From Echinometra lucunter (taxonomy: Eukaryota > Echinodermata > Echinoidea > Camarodonta > Echinometridae): 64,000 nt of DNA. The position numbers were made by a program, and so were the translations under genes. How positions within the stretch are numbered: position 1 is the stretch's first letter; every line of letters starts with the position of its first letter. The DNA lies in contig CM057171.1 of the NCBI GenBank assembly GCA_029962745.1, positions 17,132,163 through 17,196,162 on the forward strand. Reading direction: 5' to 3'. Of the stretch, positions 13,967 through 24,555 are shown in pieces. The notes beneath the pieces were generated by a model. It was not told where the DNA came from. It saw only the letters and a list, made by a program, of their open reading frames with translations, and ran no database searches.

Positions 13967-14706
13967 CTGATTAGAGATGGGTTAAGAACAAGAGGTAAAA
14001 CTGATTTTTAAAGTCTTCATGAAAACATGATACTGCATAGTTTCAAATAGCCTTTCAATAGGAACAATGGTTATTTGAGAACCTTCTCTTCCAATGTCTT
14101 GACTGCTGGTCCCGGTTATATTTCAGAAAATTTGATACCAATAACCAATAACATTTTAAGGTAATCGATCTAAGCTATCAGAACTGTCAAACTGTCAAAT
14201 TGATTGAGCAAATTTGAAATAAAATTTTGACAACTGCTGAAAAGTTTTGTGAAATAGAAACCTGGTGTGAGAAAGAAGGGGACACTCCAAAGCTTTGGAA
14301 ATTTTACCAAAATATGATAGACAAAAAAGAATGTTTCTGGAGGCATTTGAGGTTTAGGGGCTTAAACAGAGTCAGGTAGTCTTTCTCTGAAAGTCTCTTG
14401 CGAAAAAAATTTCACAACATCAAAATGCAACAAATTGTGAGGCAAACATACCATTAGTTGACATGTGAATAATTATCAGGGGGTGTTGACCATAAATTTG
14501 CCATGGGGAAATTTTGAGATCTCAAGCTACACTTCCATGTCTACGAAAAATCAAGCATGTTGTCGTTCCATGGATTAAAAATTTTGTCTAATCAAACCGC
14601 CTATCAAATTGGTGAAACCTTTCCTTCCAATCCTTCCCTTATCAACAGGGAAATCCTTCGGAATCCTTGACACCACTTACTTTCTCAAGATGAGCCCCAA
14701 ACTTAC

Positions 14707-14851
14707 TAATCTATTTTTTGCGTCCATATCGCACATGGCTTTTACTAAAACCTCGCAGGCATCTTTGTGACCCCAGTGTGACGCCGCATGGAGGGGCGTC
14801 CACCCGTCATTGTCTTTTGCGTTCACGTCCACCCCTGCTTGTATAAGAAGT
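14707..14851 (-). CDS. PPP1R12A: MYPT exon 5 (ankyrin repeats)
   Basis: The exon is 145 nt, enters in phase 2 and leaves in phase 0. The acceptor is TCTCTCCATAG and the donor GTAAGT. It encodes LLIQAGVDVNAKDNDGWTPL, then HAASHWGHKDACEVLVKAMC and DMDAKNRL. This is a textbook ankyrin repeat (DGWTPLHAA signature) and is close to vertebrate MYPT1 (LLIQAGYDVN..DGWTPLHAAAHWG). The first base completes a glutamate codon begun at the end of exon 4, which supports both junctions. Confidence 0.95.
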
Positions 14852-15027
14852 CTATGGAGAGAGAAGAAAAGACAAATGGAACAGACAGAGATGAATGGGT
14901 GATTGGTTTGTTTCACCTGACTGTCAGGAACGCATGCACGCTTGTAAGTAAGCAACCCGAGGACCGCCAGCTTTAAATCCTATCCGAGTTACCTGCTAAC
15001 GAGGATTAATTAAATAGCACTAGCTCA

Positions 15028-15094
15028 TCGACTGTTTCGAATCCAGGTCACTAGACTGCGAGATCAGTGCTCTACCAACCAAGATCTCAAGCCT
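15028..15094 (-). repeat. tRNA-like SINE head fragment
   Basis: On the minus strand TTGGTTGGTAGAGCACTG resembles a pol III A box and GACCTGGATTCGAAAC a B box, at tRNA spacing. The stems are imperfect and there is no intact tRNA fold. A SINE remnant is more likely than a tRNA gene. Confidence 0.5.
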
Positions 15095-15758
15095 ACTCAA
15101 TTGTTAAGAGTACAAGTTATGTTTTCCCTCATTGCAATGTTGGAGAAATCAAGAAAGGACATAGTCTTCTTTTTTTTTTTCTATTTATTTATCATCAAAG
15201 ATGAATAAGAAGAGGTTGATTTAAGGCCAACTTTTAGTCTGAAAATAAAATATTTTGTCCATATGAGCAGAAAAATCAGACAAACAGTGTCTTTTTTTTT
15301 TTTTTTAAGGACTGAAAATTTGAAGATAAGGTGGATCAACTCAGCCCTTTGAAGTTCCTCTCCTACAGATATAAGGAACCCTGGCCCCAAGAAGAAACAT
15401 TGAGCTAATCTAGTCTTGCTCCCAGGCTGTGACATGAACACCTTGAATGCGGGGTCCGAGGGATGACGTCAGATGAACCACAGGGTAGAGATTACTTAGC
15501 ACTTAGTCAAGTTTTCTTGCTTTGTTTTTTCTTGTGTCCCTGGGCCCCCCCGGCCTATCAACAGAGCCGACAGAAAGGCCAAGCCCTGTAACATCTTTCA
15601 TCTAGCTGAATGATCCAGTGCATACACGTCACATCCTGCATACATATATTGTAGTGCTGTAGCATTCAGCACTTTACCATGTTTCTTCAAGGGTAGATAA
15701 TCTTTCATCCTCAAAGTTGCAATATTGTTTTACTACAATTCTCACAATGACTACTTAC

Positions 15759-15930
15759 TCCATAACTTTGATATAACCCTCACTGGTGATGTGACACACA
15801 CTTCAATGGGGAAAATTGCTCCAAGCTTTATTACATCTATCTAAAACCCCCTTAGCAGGACAAACAATGTAGGACAGTGGCCCCTGTTTTTAGAAATTGC
15901 ATATCTTGGACTTGTTTAAGACTCATTCAC
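15759..15930 (-). pseudogene. Decayed copy of MYPT exon 4
   Basis: Minus-strand sequence ending TATATCAAAGTTATGGA followed by an intact GTAAGT donor is identical to the 3' end of exon 4. After about 75 unrelated or badly diverged bases, the homology resumes (plus-strand CCCTTAGCAGG.. and GGACAGTGGCCCCTGTTTT). Indels break the frame. The split may mean that two decayed copies are joined. It lies about 1.1 kb downstream of the real exon, inside intron 4. Confidence 0.7.
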
Positions 15931-16022
15931 ATAAACAGCAGTCAAAACGCTGTTTAAAAGATCCCACGCTTCATATTTCTGTATGCCATAGCTCTCTCGG
16001 GCGGATAATCTCTGACAATACG

Positions 16023-16194
16023 ATGTTATACAGATAATGAATGTTTATGAGTGCAATGGACAGAATATTTCATGAGGTGAAAGATGAAATGATCCATTCA
16101 ACTCGGCTGCGCCTCGTTGAATGGATCAATAATTTCATCTTTCACCGAATGAAATATTCTGTCCATTGCACGAATGAAAAAACATTCATTATTT
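16023..16194. repeat. Near-perfect palindrome (~70 bp arms)
   Basis: The arm GTGCAATGGACAGAATATTT continues to GATCCATTCAAC and is mirrored by GTTGAATGGATC to AAATATTCTGTCCATTGCAC. The central loop is only about 13 bp. Outer flanks (AATGAATGTTTATGA / AAAAAACATTCATT) extend the pairing. It is probably a foldback MITE. Confidence 0.75.
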
Positions 16195-16196
16195 GT

Positions 16197-16485
16197 TTTA
16201 TATGACACCTAAAAATAGATCAAATCGCAATAAATCAAAAGCGCTATACGCTAGCGCGCTGTTCGTGGTGCACATTCCAAACGCAAGCGTTTTACGTACG
16301 TATATAGTGTGCCGCCCAGTGCCGGGCTCTCGGCCAGCGTGCAATGGAGCAAATCGTATGGATCCAAAATTGCACGGTAAATGGAGCCACTTTTGCACGA
16401 TTGATGACGTCATAGTGCAATGGGACAAATGATGAATATCAAACAACCAATCAAATGACAGGGATCTATCTAGGTGTCATATAAA
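16197..16485. mobile_element. MITE, TTTATATGACACCTA termini
   Basis: The left end TTTATATGACACCTAAAAA and right end TCTAGGTGTCATATAAA are inverted repeats, with GATC-TAT pairing just inside. The element is about 289 bp with a relatively GC-rich interior and directly abuts the palindrome to its left. No transposase is present. Confidence 0.65.
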
Positions 16486-16665
16486 GTAGAATAACACACA
16501 ATGGTAAGGAACATGCGATATGTCACTCATCCCTTCATTTAGTTCACAAAAAGGCAAAGCGGTTAAACGCTTCATATCTGAACAAGCCTATACTAATACC
16601 CAATTATTATGACTTCATGGTTTGCTGTTATTTAATTCATTACAATCATCCTGATGGCTACTTAC

Positions 16666-16777
16666 TCCATAATTTTGATATATCCCTTAGCAGAGGCAAC
16701 ATGGAGGACAGTGGCTCCTGTTTTCGGATGCCGCCTATCTTTCACTTGTTTGCTGTTTAGCCATTGTTTGGCATTTT
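16666..16777 (-). pseudogene. Tandem partial copy of MYPT exon 4, frame intact
   Basis: This is a 181-bp-offset tandem duplicate of the 3' part of exon 4 and its downstream intron. It encodes ENAKQWLNSKQVKDRRHPKT then GATVLHVASAKGYIKIME and is followed by GTAAGT. Over 39 residues including the preceding leucine it differs from exon 4 at three (D to N, A to V, V to I), with no stop. It lacks the first ~16 residues. A TTAG just before the homology could serve as an acceptor giving a 112-nt exon; this equals exon 4 (160 nt) modulo 3, so substitution would keep frame, but the polypyrimidine tract is poor. It is most likely a non-functional pseudo-exon. Confidence 0.75.
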
Positions 16778-16846
16778 CTAACAATTATCATCACTTTACG
16801 GTTTGATGTTATTTAATTCATTACAATCATCCTACTGAATACTTAC

Positions 16847-17006
16847 TCCATAACTTTGATATATCCCTTAGCAGAGGCGACATGGAGGGCAGTGGCTCCT
16901 GTTTTCGGATGCCGCCTATCTTTCACTTGTTTGCTGTTTAGCCACTGTTTGGCATCTTCTAACATTTTGTCCTCCTCCTCCGATCTTGCCTGTTCTACAT
17001 CTAAAT
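16847..17006 (-). CDS. PPP1R12A: MYPT exon 4 (acidic linker and ankyrin repeat)
   Basis: The exon is 160 nt, phase 1 in and phase 2 out, with acceptor TTTCCTCCTGCAG and donor GTAAGTATT. It encodes DLDVEQARSEEEDKMLEDAK, QWLNSKQVKDRRHPKTGATA and LHVASAKGYIKVM. This matches the vertebrate MYPT1 inter-repeat helix and following repeat (EAARKEEERIMLRDARQWLN.., GGTALHVAAAKGY). The junction codons with exons 3 (G+AT) and 5 (GA+A) give the expected D and E. A partial duplicate lies only 69 nt downstream and a more decayed one about 0.9 kb further on. Confidence 0.95.
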
Positions 17007-17029
17007 CTGCAGGAGGAAAGTGGAAGAGC

Positions 17030-17235
17030 ATGGTGAAAGTGACAATGATGACAATGATGATAATGATGGTAATAAGAAGAAGAAGAAGGAGGAGAGGAAG
17101 AAGAAATATAACAATAATGAAAAAAGATAATTATGTACAAAGAACAATAATAATAACAATAACAACAATAAATGAATAACAATAACAATCTTCATCATCA
17201 TCACCACGACAACAATAACAATAAACAGCGAAAAC
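17030..17235. repeat. Purine-rich simple repeats
   Basis: The tract contains GATGATAATGATG, AAGAAGAAGAAGG and AATAACAATAAC repeats. Open frames across it read as runs of one or two amino acids on either strand and are not genes. Confidence 0.8.
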
Positions 17236-17306
17236 TACATCTTGTTTACACAGGGTAGCGTCATCAGTGACTATCTTATGCTTTTCTTCCTGGGGGCACC
17301 TAAATC

Positions 17307-17884
17307 TTAAAGGGCCCAGAAACTGAGAAATCATGGAGAAAAGCAAGGTGCTCTCGGATGAGAGAGGGGGAATGCAGTTGTTCTCGAGTTTCAAGACAAG
17401 GGATAATCTATTCTGAATAACTGTGATTTATTGCCCTGTGTTTCAAATTTTGCACAATGAAAAAGCAATCAAACAGCTAGTCGTATGGAAAAACAATTAC
17501 ACGGCTAGCTAGCTCTCTGGGAGAGCCTGAGGGGTGTTACGTAATCTACAGCAATGACGTGTCGGGGGAAAGACAGTGAAGAGCAATGGCTAGACCAACC
17601 AACCAGAAGTAAACTATGTTTTGTATTTTGAAATATTGGAGCATCATACAAGATGCTTCTTCGAGTGATCATGATGAGACCCGTTAAGAGTCTGAAGACT
17701 TGAGATTGTGAGAAATGTGAGAACCCAAAGTATGTGACTAGACTAAGTTCGGTCAACGTTGTGCTGTCTGAACTTTTATCGCATTAGTCCGACGGGCTCG
17801 CATAACGGACGGGGTATAATGTACAAGTAAACAAGCCTTTTGCAATTCACTTTCCCCATGATTTCTCAGTTTCTGGGCCTTTAA
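17307..17884. mobile_element. TIR element, TTAAAGGGCCCAGAAACTG termini
   Basis: TTAAAGGGCCCAGAAACTG with GAGAAATCATGG at the left pairs with CCATGATTTCTC and AGTTTCTGGGCCTTTAA at the right, nearly perfectly over ~30 bp. The element is 578 bp and non-coding. Its outermost TTAAAGG/CCTTTAA is shared with the elements at 22368, 24003 and 32600. Confidence 0.75.
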
Positions 17885-18424
17885 TATTACCCATACTCCA
17901 GCACATCTGTTGCCCCCAAGAATGTTTAATGTGATTACACAATGGTTTAAAAAAATTGATATATGATCAAGAATAGAATTCTAAGAACAATAACATTAAA
18001 AATTTGATGATTTTCAATCAAAATCAATGCATTTTGGCAAATTATTTGTGATAAGTCAAGGGTTGACCTAAAACTTTGAGTATGAGGTATGACGTAGATG
18101 TGGTTACCCATCTTCGCACTCGTTGCAGTTGTGGTGCGCGCTACATTATGTATTATACCTTGCACGCATTTTGCTAGAACTGCGCGACAAGTTAACTTGA
18201 AACTGCAACACAGCTGAGGGGCCAAAAATAGGCTGAAATCTTACCATATTTTGTTTTTTTCTTGGCAACACGACTTTTTTTTAAAACTTTAGGCAGATGA
18301 TTTTCTGCTAATAAAATCGTGCTCTTACAAATGAAGGAACATTGTTTCAGCATTGGGTACCCCCTTTAAGGAATACATCCTACCAGGTAATAATCATTCA
18401 CTACACCTAGGTCAAGGCAGATTC

Positions 18425-18830
18425 CACAGACATATAATAAATTTACTAGACGAAAAGCAGCAGACGCGGATATCATTATGCAAATGGCATGATTAGGCCC
18501 CGCCTCTTTCGGATCATTTGAAGGGGCCGCTAAACACCCGTTATTGCCATGATATCGATGATATCGATAACACTGTTGCATTATTCGTATCTACTGCGCG
18601 TATCATTTTCTTTTTAACATTTTGATTTAATACGCATTTGTTGCGCATTTATTGTGCATGAAATGCGCATGTGGTAAGCTGATGCGTGTTATGTTTCATA
18701 ATGCGTACAAACAAATGCTACTAGTTGGAAGCATCTTACAAAATGAATTATTCATTTTTGATAATGAATACTGATGGATGCTTAGGTTGGCCTTCTAATG
18801 GATCTGGACAAAATGGCCCAGCTTTAGGGG
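18425..18830 (+). repeat. Dispersed repeat family C, copy 1
   Basis: It is the reverse complement of 36222-36592. Shared blocks include TAAATTTACTAGACG, TTTCGGATCATTTGAAGGGG, ATATCGATAACACTGTTGCA and TGCTTAGGTTGGCCTTCTAA, in the same order and spacing. Class unknown; no coding potential seen. The internal GATATCGATGATATCGAT is itself palindromic. Confidence 0.75.
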
Positions 18831-18849
18831 CCTGGCAGATTCATTTGTG

Positions 18850-18935
18850 CTGCATGTGGCAAGGAATTGAACCCTGTATCATGCGACCTGAAGTATGGTG
18901 ACTTACTGACTAGACCACAACACCTCTATAGGTGT
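18850..18935 (-). repeat. tRNA-derived SINE fragment
   Basis: On the minus strand GTTGTGGTCTAGTCAGTAAG resembles an A box and ACAGGGTTCAATTCC a B box about 40 nt on, as in a tRNA head. It resembles the SINE head at 47985 (GTCGTGGTCTAGTGG). It directly adjoins family C, so C may be its body. Confidence 0.6.
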
Positions 18936-18939
18936 AGAG

Positions 18940-20266
18940 TGTAGAGGATGTAGAATCTTGTGGTAAATTCAAGATCAATGATATAATTCCACTGAATAAA
19001 GGTTTCCATTAAACTTGTGCACAAAAATCCTACAAATTTCACACCATATTACATGATTAAATTCATATTCTTTCTTTTTTTTCTGTATTTTAAATAAGTG
19101 GTTATAGGTAGTAACTTTTTGAATTTGTTTTGGTAAGAACCCGAATATATGAGAAAATTTAATCCTTCAGAAAGTCTAAATTGGAGAGGAGATTAAACTT
19201 TGGAAAAAATGGATTTGTTTTGGATTAAACGCCATATAATTGTTATAACGTTTGTTTTAATTGTCTATCTCAAAGATACCTTAGCAAATTTGTCAACACG
19301 TCAATTTACAGCAGTGCGCTTTCTTCAGCGTCAGATTTTTCACGTTCATGAGTTAACGGAGGTGTTGCAGTTCGTCACCTTTTATGTCAGAAATTCAGCA
19401 ATGTTCATTTGTGTCCCGTCATAGAAGTAAGTTCGTAGATTAATCAGATAATAGGGGAGATAATGTGTTGATTATATAATTATGTCAAGAAAGTCAAAGA
19501 GAGTTATTGACGAAAAACAGAAGTAAAAATTCATTATAAATGTACACGTGAAAAGAGGTTGAAGTTAGTAGACAATTTTTGGCTCGAAATGCTTGTGTTG
19601 AATCCAATCACAGTTGTCTTAAATGCACATAACTGAAATTTGTGTTATAAAGTAAAAGATATAAGATGTTCGAAAATCTGAATGCTTAATTAATGAAAAG
19701 CTTCAGTTGAAAGCTTTGTTTAGTTTCTTTGGGCAATGATTTTTTCTGCCTTTTGTATGAGGGGTGATTTTGATAGAAAATAATATTGTCTGCTACATTC
19801 AGACTTTTAGTTGGTTTATATTAGTCTTAATCCATGCTTTTACTATAAACAATGAAAGTCAATCTTGGCTAGAATATTTAGTAATACTTTGATGGACAAA
19901 TGAAAATGCATCAAGACCAGGTTACACAAAATATTCGTTTGTAAGTGCATGTTTTAATTCAGGATGAGATGACTCAAATATGCTGTTTTGTTTTATCATT
20001 TCAGATTGAATAAAATCTACAAATCTACTGTAGAAATATCTCAATTCCATGGTTCACATCTCGGCTTGTTCTGTGCTATCCAGAATTACATCACTTCTTT
20101 TTTATGAATTAGGGAGAACACTTGCATGTGCATGGAAGTAGATTTCTGAATGGTTTTCAAATAAAAGATTCAGAGTCAAACAGTCAGCTGGAGGAAGATA
20201 CTACGCAATGCGTTCCATGTATGATTTCACTTTTATCCAAATATTTCACCCCAAACTGAAAAATCT
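18940..20266. other. MYPT intron 3, nothing recognised
   Basis: AT-rich sequence without long ORFs, inverted repeats or similarity to other families in the window. Confidence 0.4.
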
Positions 20267-20274
20267 CCTGATAT

Positions 20275-20458
20275 CAGGGAAAAAAATAATTTTTTTTTTC
20301 CGGGGCTACTTTTTGAGCCCACCCTCCCGAATTTTCTACATTGTATTAGTTTACATTGGACCATATCAGAATTTCAGGGGCTCTTTTTTAGTTTTCCAGG
20401 GCTCTTTTTGGTGTTTTGGGGGTGAATTCGCCCCGAGCCCCGTGTATTTTTTTCCCTG
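20275..20458 (+). mobile_element. hAT-type MITE, copy 1
   Basis: Termini are CAGGGAAAAAAATAA and TATTTTTTTCCCTG. It is flanked by an 8-bp direct repeat, CCTGATAT / CCTGACAT (7 of 8). The interior is GGGGCTACTTTTTGAGCCCACC.. and GAATTCGCCCC. CAGGG ends with 8-bp duplications are characteristic of the hAT superfamily. 184 bp, no transposase. Confidence 0.9.
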
Positions 20459-20467
20459 CCTGACATG

Positions 20468-21586
20468 ATCACCAAATACTTGTTTTTCCTGTAACTTAAA
20501 CAGTGACCACCAGTTAAGTGTTGTCATTTTTGCATGTAGATATTAATGGAAAAAGGACCTACTTGTACGTGGTAAAGAACGCGTTGCATACGACCACCCC
20601 CCAAAATGGATGAAGACCTATGTGGTACGCGACACATTACACACCATCCACCCCCCCTTAAAGTGGATGGGTAAAGTCATATGTTGTATGGGACGCATCA
20701 CAGGGGTCGCCCAAGAGCGTCTGGTGTCCTTGCAGAGACACTCTGTCTGCATTGTCACCAGGGATGTGGAGATGTAATTAGGGACCATAGGAGGATGGGA
20801 CTGTATCTATGGCTGTGGCAGCCTCACTGCTCTTCACAGCTGCTCCACAAGGAATTCTTCCTGTGGAGTCAGCCAGGGAGTCGAAGGGTCAAGCGGCACT
20901 CTTTTAACCTATAGCAGTAGTGTACATGTCCTAGTGCTGTGTCTCTTTATAGTGGCTCTTTTGTCGTATCTATTGGTTCAGAATGCCAGGAATTACACAT
21001 TACACATTAGCAGAAAAAAACAAAATTCACTTGTCCATTTCAAAAGCAGTATGTCATGCCATACTCGAATAAAAGCAATTTACAATGTTAATTGTAACTA
21101 ATCATTACTCTCAAAAGTGGCAATGCAGTGAAAATTACATGTATATAATCACTATTTCAATATGCAATATCATTCATTTTGGTTCATGATATATCTATTT
21201 CAGTTGTTTTCAAATTATGTCAGAGTGGAAAATAATAATTGTTGCCAATTTGAGGAGTAAAAGCTGAATAATATTAACCTTAGGAAAGCTCTGTACTGCT
21301 ATTGGTTAAAGGGATGATACAATTGAAACAAAGAGGTTAGTTTTCAAATGGTGATGGAGAAATGGTTTGAAGACTACAACTCAGTTTTTATTTCAGATAA
21401 ACTTGATCAGTATATTTCACAAAGACCATTAAAGTCAAACATCAATGGTTATTTGTTGTCGTCAATGCTGCACTTGACTGCAGATTCCAATGTTGTAGAT
21501 TCAAGCCACATCAAGGTACTAGCCCTAGCACTACTGCCCTTCCTGATGAAAATTTATCTCTTTATGGACAGTGTTGACCCTCATGA
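20468..21586. other. MYPT intron 3, nothing recognised
   Basis: It contains a short diverged direct repeat around 20570-20690 (GTGGTA..CGCGT/ACGCGAC..CACC) and otherwise unremarkable sequence. Confidence 0.4.
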
Positions 21587-22025
21587 AGGAAATGATTCTG
21601 TCTAAGTCTCATATGGCATAAAATGTGTGTTGCTAGATCAGGCAAACAACCTGGCTTGCCTGACCTAACAATCAAATGCATGCGATCTGCAATGATTCTG
21701 TCTAACAGTCTCATGTTGCATAAAAAGTTGTTGCTGTTCATTTTACGGCGCTGTCATTCAAAATATGAATATTTACAACATCTCAGTTGTGTTGTTAAAA
21801 CTAAGTTTTTATGACTTAATTGACTGTGTATTAATTTGTTTTTCTATGAAAGTATGTCGCTAGATCTGGCAAACAACTTGGCTTGCCTTACCTTACAACA
21901 ATTAATCATGCAATCTGGACTGATTCTGTCCAATAGTCTCATATTGCATAAAATGTGTGTTGCCAGATCAGGCAAATAACTTGTCTTGCCTGACCTAACA
22001 ACAATCAAATATATGAAATCCGCCT
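21587..22025 (+). repeat. Tandem repeats (~100 bp), three to four diverged units
   Basis: GATTCTGTCTAA..GTCTCATATTGCATAAAATG, then GTGTTGCTAGATCAGGCAAA and CTTGCCTGACCTAACAACAA, recur at about 21592, 21694, 21855 and 21925. The last two units are the most alike. They lie within 150 bp of MYPT exon 3, on its 3' intron side. Confidence 0.75.
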
Positions 22026-22170
22026 ACTGAATTCAAATACCAGTTAACATTTTAAAGAGTGATAGATTAAATTTGAATGCATTATGAATTTTGGCCCTTA
22101 CACATTATCAGTAATAGTAGTTCGCAGACTTTGTTCTCACAAGGTTAGCCTGCTACAAGGTCCATCTTAC

Positions 22171-22289
22171 CTTGTTTATCCATTTCATCTTGTAAAAATT
22201 CCTCCATTTCCTCCTCTTCTGCCAAATCCATTGGTAATTCCCCCTCATTGTTGCATGCTACTAAGTTGGCCCCGTTTTCTATTAAATAT
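22171..22289 (-). CDS. PPP1R12A: MYPT exon 3 (ankyrin repeat)
   Basis: The exon is 119 nt, phase 2 in and phase 1 out. Acceptor is CTTTTCTGTGCAG, donor GTAAGATGG. It encodes YLIENGANLVACNNEGELPM then DLAEEEEMEEFLQDEMDKQ. Vertebrate MYPT1 has FLIGQGAHVGAVNSEGDTPLDIAEEEAMEELLQNEVNRQ at the same place, so the match is unambiguous, including the acidic EEE helix. The first base completes the alanine codon split with exon 2. Confidence 0.95.
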
Positions 22290-22367
22290 CTGCACAGAAA
22301 AGGAAAGAAAACAAGCAATATTATAATTTTCAGTTTGAAAAGTTCAAATAAAATATTAAAATCAAGC

Positions 22368-22694
22368 TTTAAAGGCATTGGTTAACACTGTTATAATTTT
22401 TTTGAGAAAACTCATTTTGCTACTTGAAAATGGGATAAACATAAGGGTTACCAGTCCGAAAGTTTCAAAGTATAATATCCACAGGAAGTATTTTTAAATA
22501 TTAGAAATGTGAACCGATGTTTGAAAAATATATAAGGGTCGGTTACACAAACTAGACGTATGGAGTGCGCATGCGTGCATGGCTCACCGGACCGTACTGT
22601 GTGTATTGGCGTATCGGGTGGAGGGAGGCAGATAACGGTATTTTTTAACTCGAGCAAAACGGTCCTCTTATTTATTGTCTCTGAGACCAAAAAT
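22368..22694 (+). mobile_element. Family B element, left part only
   Basis: It begins TTTAAAGGCATTGGTTAACA and follows the copy at 32600 closely for ~320 bp (TTTTGCTACTTGAAAA, TATCCACAGGAAGTATTTT, GAGTGCGCATGC, AACTCGAGCAAAACGGTCCT). At about 22695, in the middle of element B, the sequence switches to family A. The right end of B is missing. Confidence 0.75.
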
Positions 22695-22929
22695 AAATTG
22701 GCAATGCGATATAGAAAGTTCAAAATCACTGTTTTTCCATGCAAATTGGCAACTTTTTAATATCTCAATGTACTTTCTATCAATTTACATCTACATATAT
22801 TTCAGATACATGACCTGCATATTGCGGCATAAGATAAATGCAGCAATAAAAGAAAAATACTGGTGTTGCCAATTTGAAGAAGAAAAGCTGATCAAATAAG
22901 GCTTCAAACAATTCATGAATGGGTCAAAC
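22695..22929 (-). mobile_element. Family A MITE, truncated half fused to family B
   Basis: From TTGGCAATGCGATATAGAAAG on, the sequence is the family A consensus in reverse orientation, through TTGCCAATTTGAAGAAG to the terminal AATTCATGAATGGGTCAAA. The other half of A is absent. The junction has no terminal repeat, so this is a recombinant or deletion scar rather than a simple insertion. Confidence 0.75.
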
Positions 22930-24002
22930 ACTGTATATTATGCATCACCACATTGGTCAGAATCGAGGTCAGGGGACCTCGCTAGTGAAAAGTCTATCAA
23001 TGAGATTACGCGTTAAATACCGGATGGGCACTGGCACTTACGCAGGACTTTAAGTCAAACTTAGCTCTTTGTGAAACACTCCCAGATCTATCTTGTTTTT
23101 TTTTTCAACCTTCTGCATGTCGACCTACATGTATAGTTGCACATTCAGAGATCGATGTCACTTACAGCGTCATCATATTCCATCAAAATGAATCAAACAT
23201 GACTAAGCCAAGTGGGCAAGTGTTCAAAGCACACTGATGATGACACATGTCTGGCCAAGAATTCCAGTGTGGTTTGCCAAGAAAAACAACAACTGTTGAG
23301 TAAACTTGAACACAAAGTTTTGGTAAAAATTTTGCAAGATGATCTCATGAAAGGAAAACTGCAAATACCGCACAATACCTGGCATTAGCTTCACAAACCT
23401 TAATTACTGAATACATGTATATGTCCGTATACAGTATACAGCAGACCGGCACATCATATATTTTTTATCTTGTGTATGAAAATGCACTGTATGTGTAAAA
23501 CACAGTGCATACTGTGAATGGGGTGAACATGTAAGCGACCCAAAATTGGAAAAGATTTATGATATGATTATGTCCCAGCAAAATAATGCGCAGCTCCACA
23601 TCACCTTCTTTCTTATTCTGTTTTGTTTGCTTTTATGTACACGTAATAAACAAAATGTAAAGGGCTTGCATGATTACTGGAACAGAGAAATATCATAAAC
23701 ACCGTTTCTGCTTCTATTTCTCTATTTTGTCAATTTTAAATATTCACCAATTTGCAATAAATAATTTTCATGGTTTTACAATGTGTACAGACAAAAACAT
23801 AACACCAAATTTTTTCCAATACAAATCACTATTATTAACATTTCAATTGAAATATGCATGGTATATATGTACACTTTCCATATGTTTCTGATCCATAAAT
23901 CCACCTCAATAATGAAGATTTGTTTCACTCATGAAAATTTTATTTCATTTTCAAGATTAACATTTCAAACACAAGATATAAAACATCTTTGGATGACGGT
24001 CC
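22930..24002. other. MYPT intron 2, nothing recognised
   Basis: No inverted repeat, tandem array or exon-like sequence was found. Confidence 0.4.
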
Positions 24003-24555
24003 TTAAAGGTAAAGTCCACTCCAGAAGTTTCACTGTTTCAATAAAAGGAGATAAATTTGAACAGCATTTTAAAAAAGAAATGAGCAAAATCGGTAAAAGA
24101 ATAAGAAAATTACACTCATTTACATTTTCCAGTAAACTACTCTCGGCTCTGCAAATTGGCAACACATTATATAATATGCAAGTTCTCCATTCACTTTGTA
24201 CATGAAATTTTACATTTTCTAAATTTTCTTGAAAATTAAACATTTTTTCACCCCATAGTCATAGTGTGTTATGTAAAAAGCAATTCTTCTGAACTATGAG
24301 GGTTAGAAAATGTGCAACTTCCAAGGAAATTGAAAAAATGTGAAATTTCATGTACAAAGTGAATGGAGAGCTGCTCGCATATGATGTCATCAGTGTTGCC
24401 AATTTGCAGAGCCGAGAGTAATTTACTAGAAAATGTAAATGAGTGTAACTTTCTTATTCTTTGACCGATTTTGCTCATTTCTTTTTTTAAATGCTGTTCA
24501 AATATAATGCCTTTAATTGAAACAGTGAAACTTCTGGGGTGGACTTTGCCTTTAA
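24003..24555. mobile_element. 553 bp foldback MITE
   Basis: The left arm begins TTAAAGGTAAAGTCCACTCC and the right arm ends GGGGTGGACTTTGCCTTTAA. Complementarity continues inward for about 165 bp per arm, including ATGAGCAAAATCGGT/ACCGATTTTGCTCAT and CTCTGCAAATTGGCAACAC against its complement. It then continues more loosely (TCCATTCACTTTGTACATGA). Open frames on both strands inside it are mirror images and not genes. Confidence 0.85.

Noticed and set aside
16193..16446. Overlapping ~80-residue frames on opposite strands
   Set aside because: Both lie wholly or almost wholly within the TTTATATGACACC MITE and have no domain similarity.
21587..22025. CRISPR-like array
   Set aside because: The units are ~100 bp, diverged and contiguous, with no short identical repeats or spacers; the DNA is eukaryotic.
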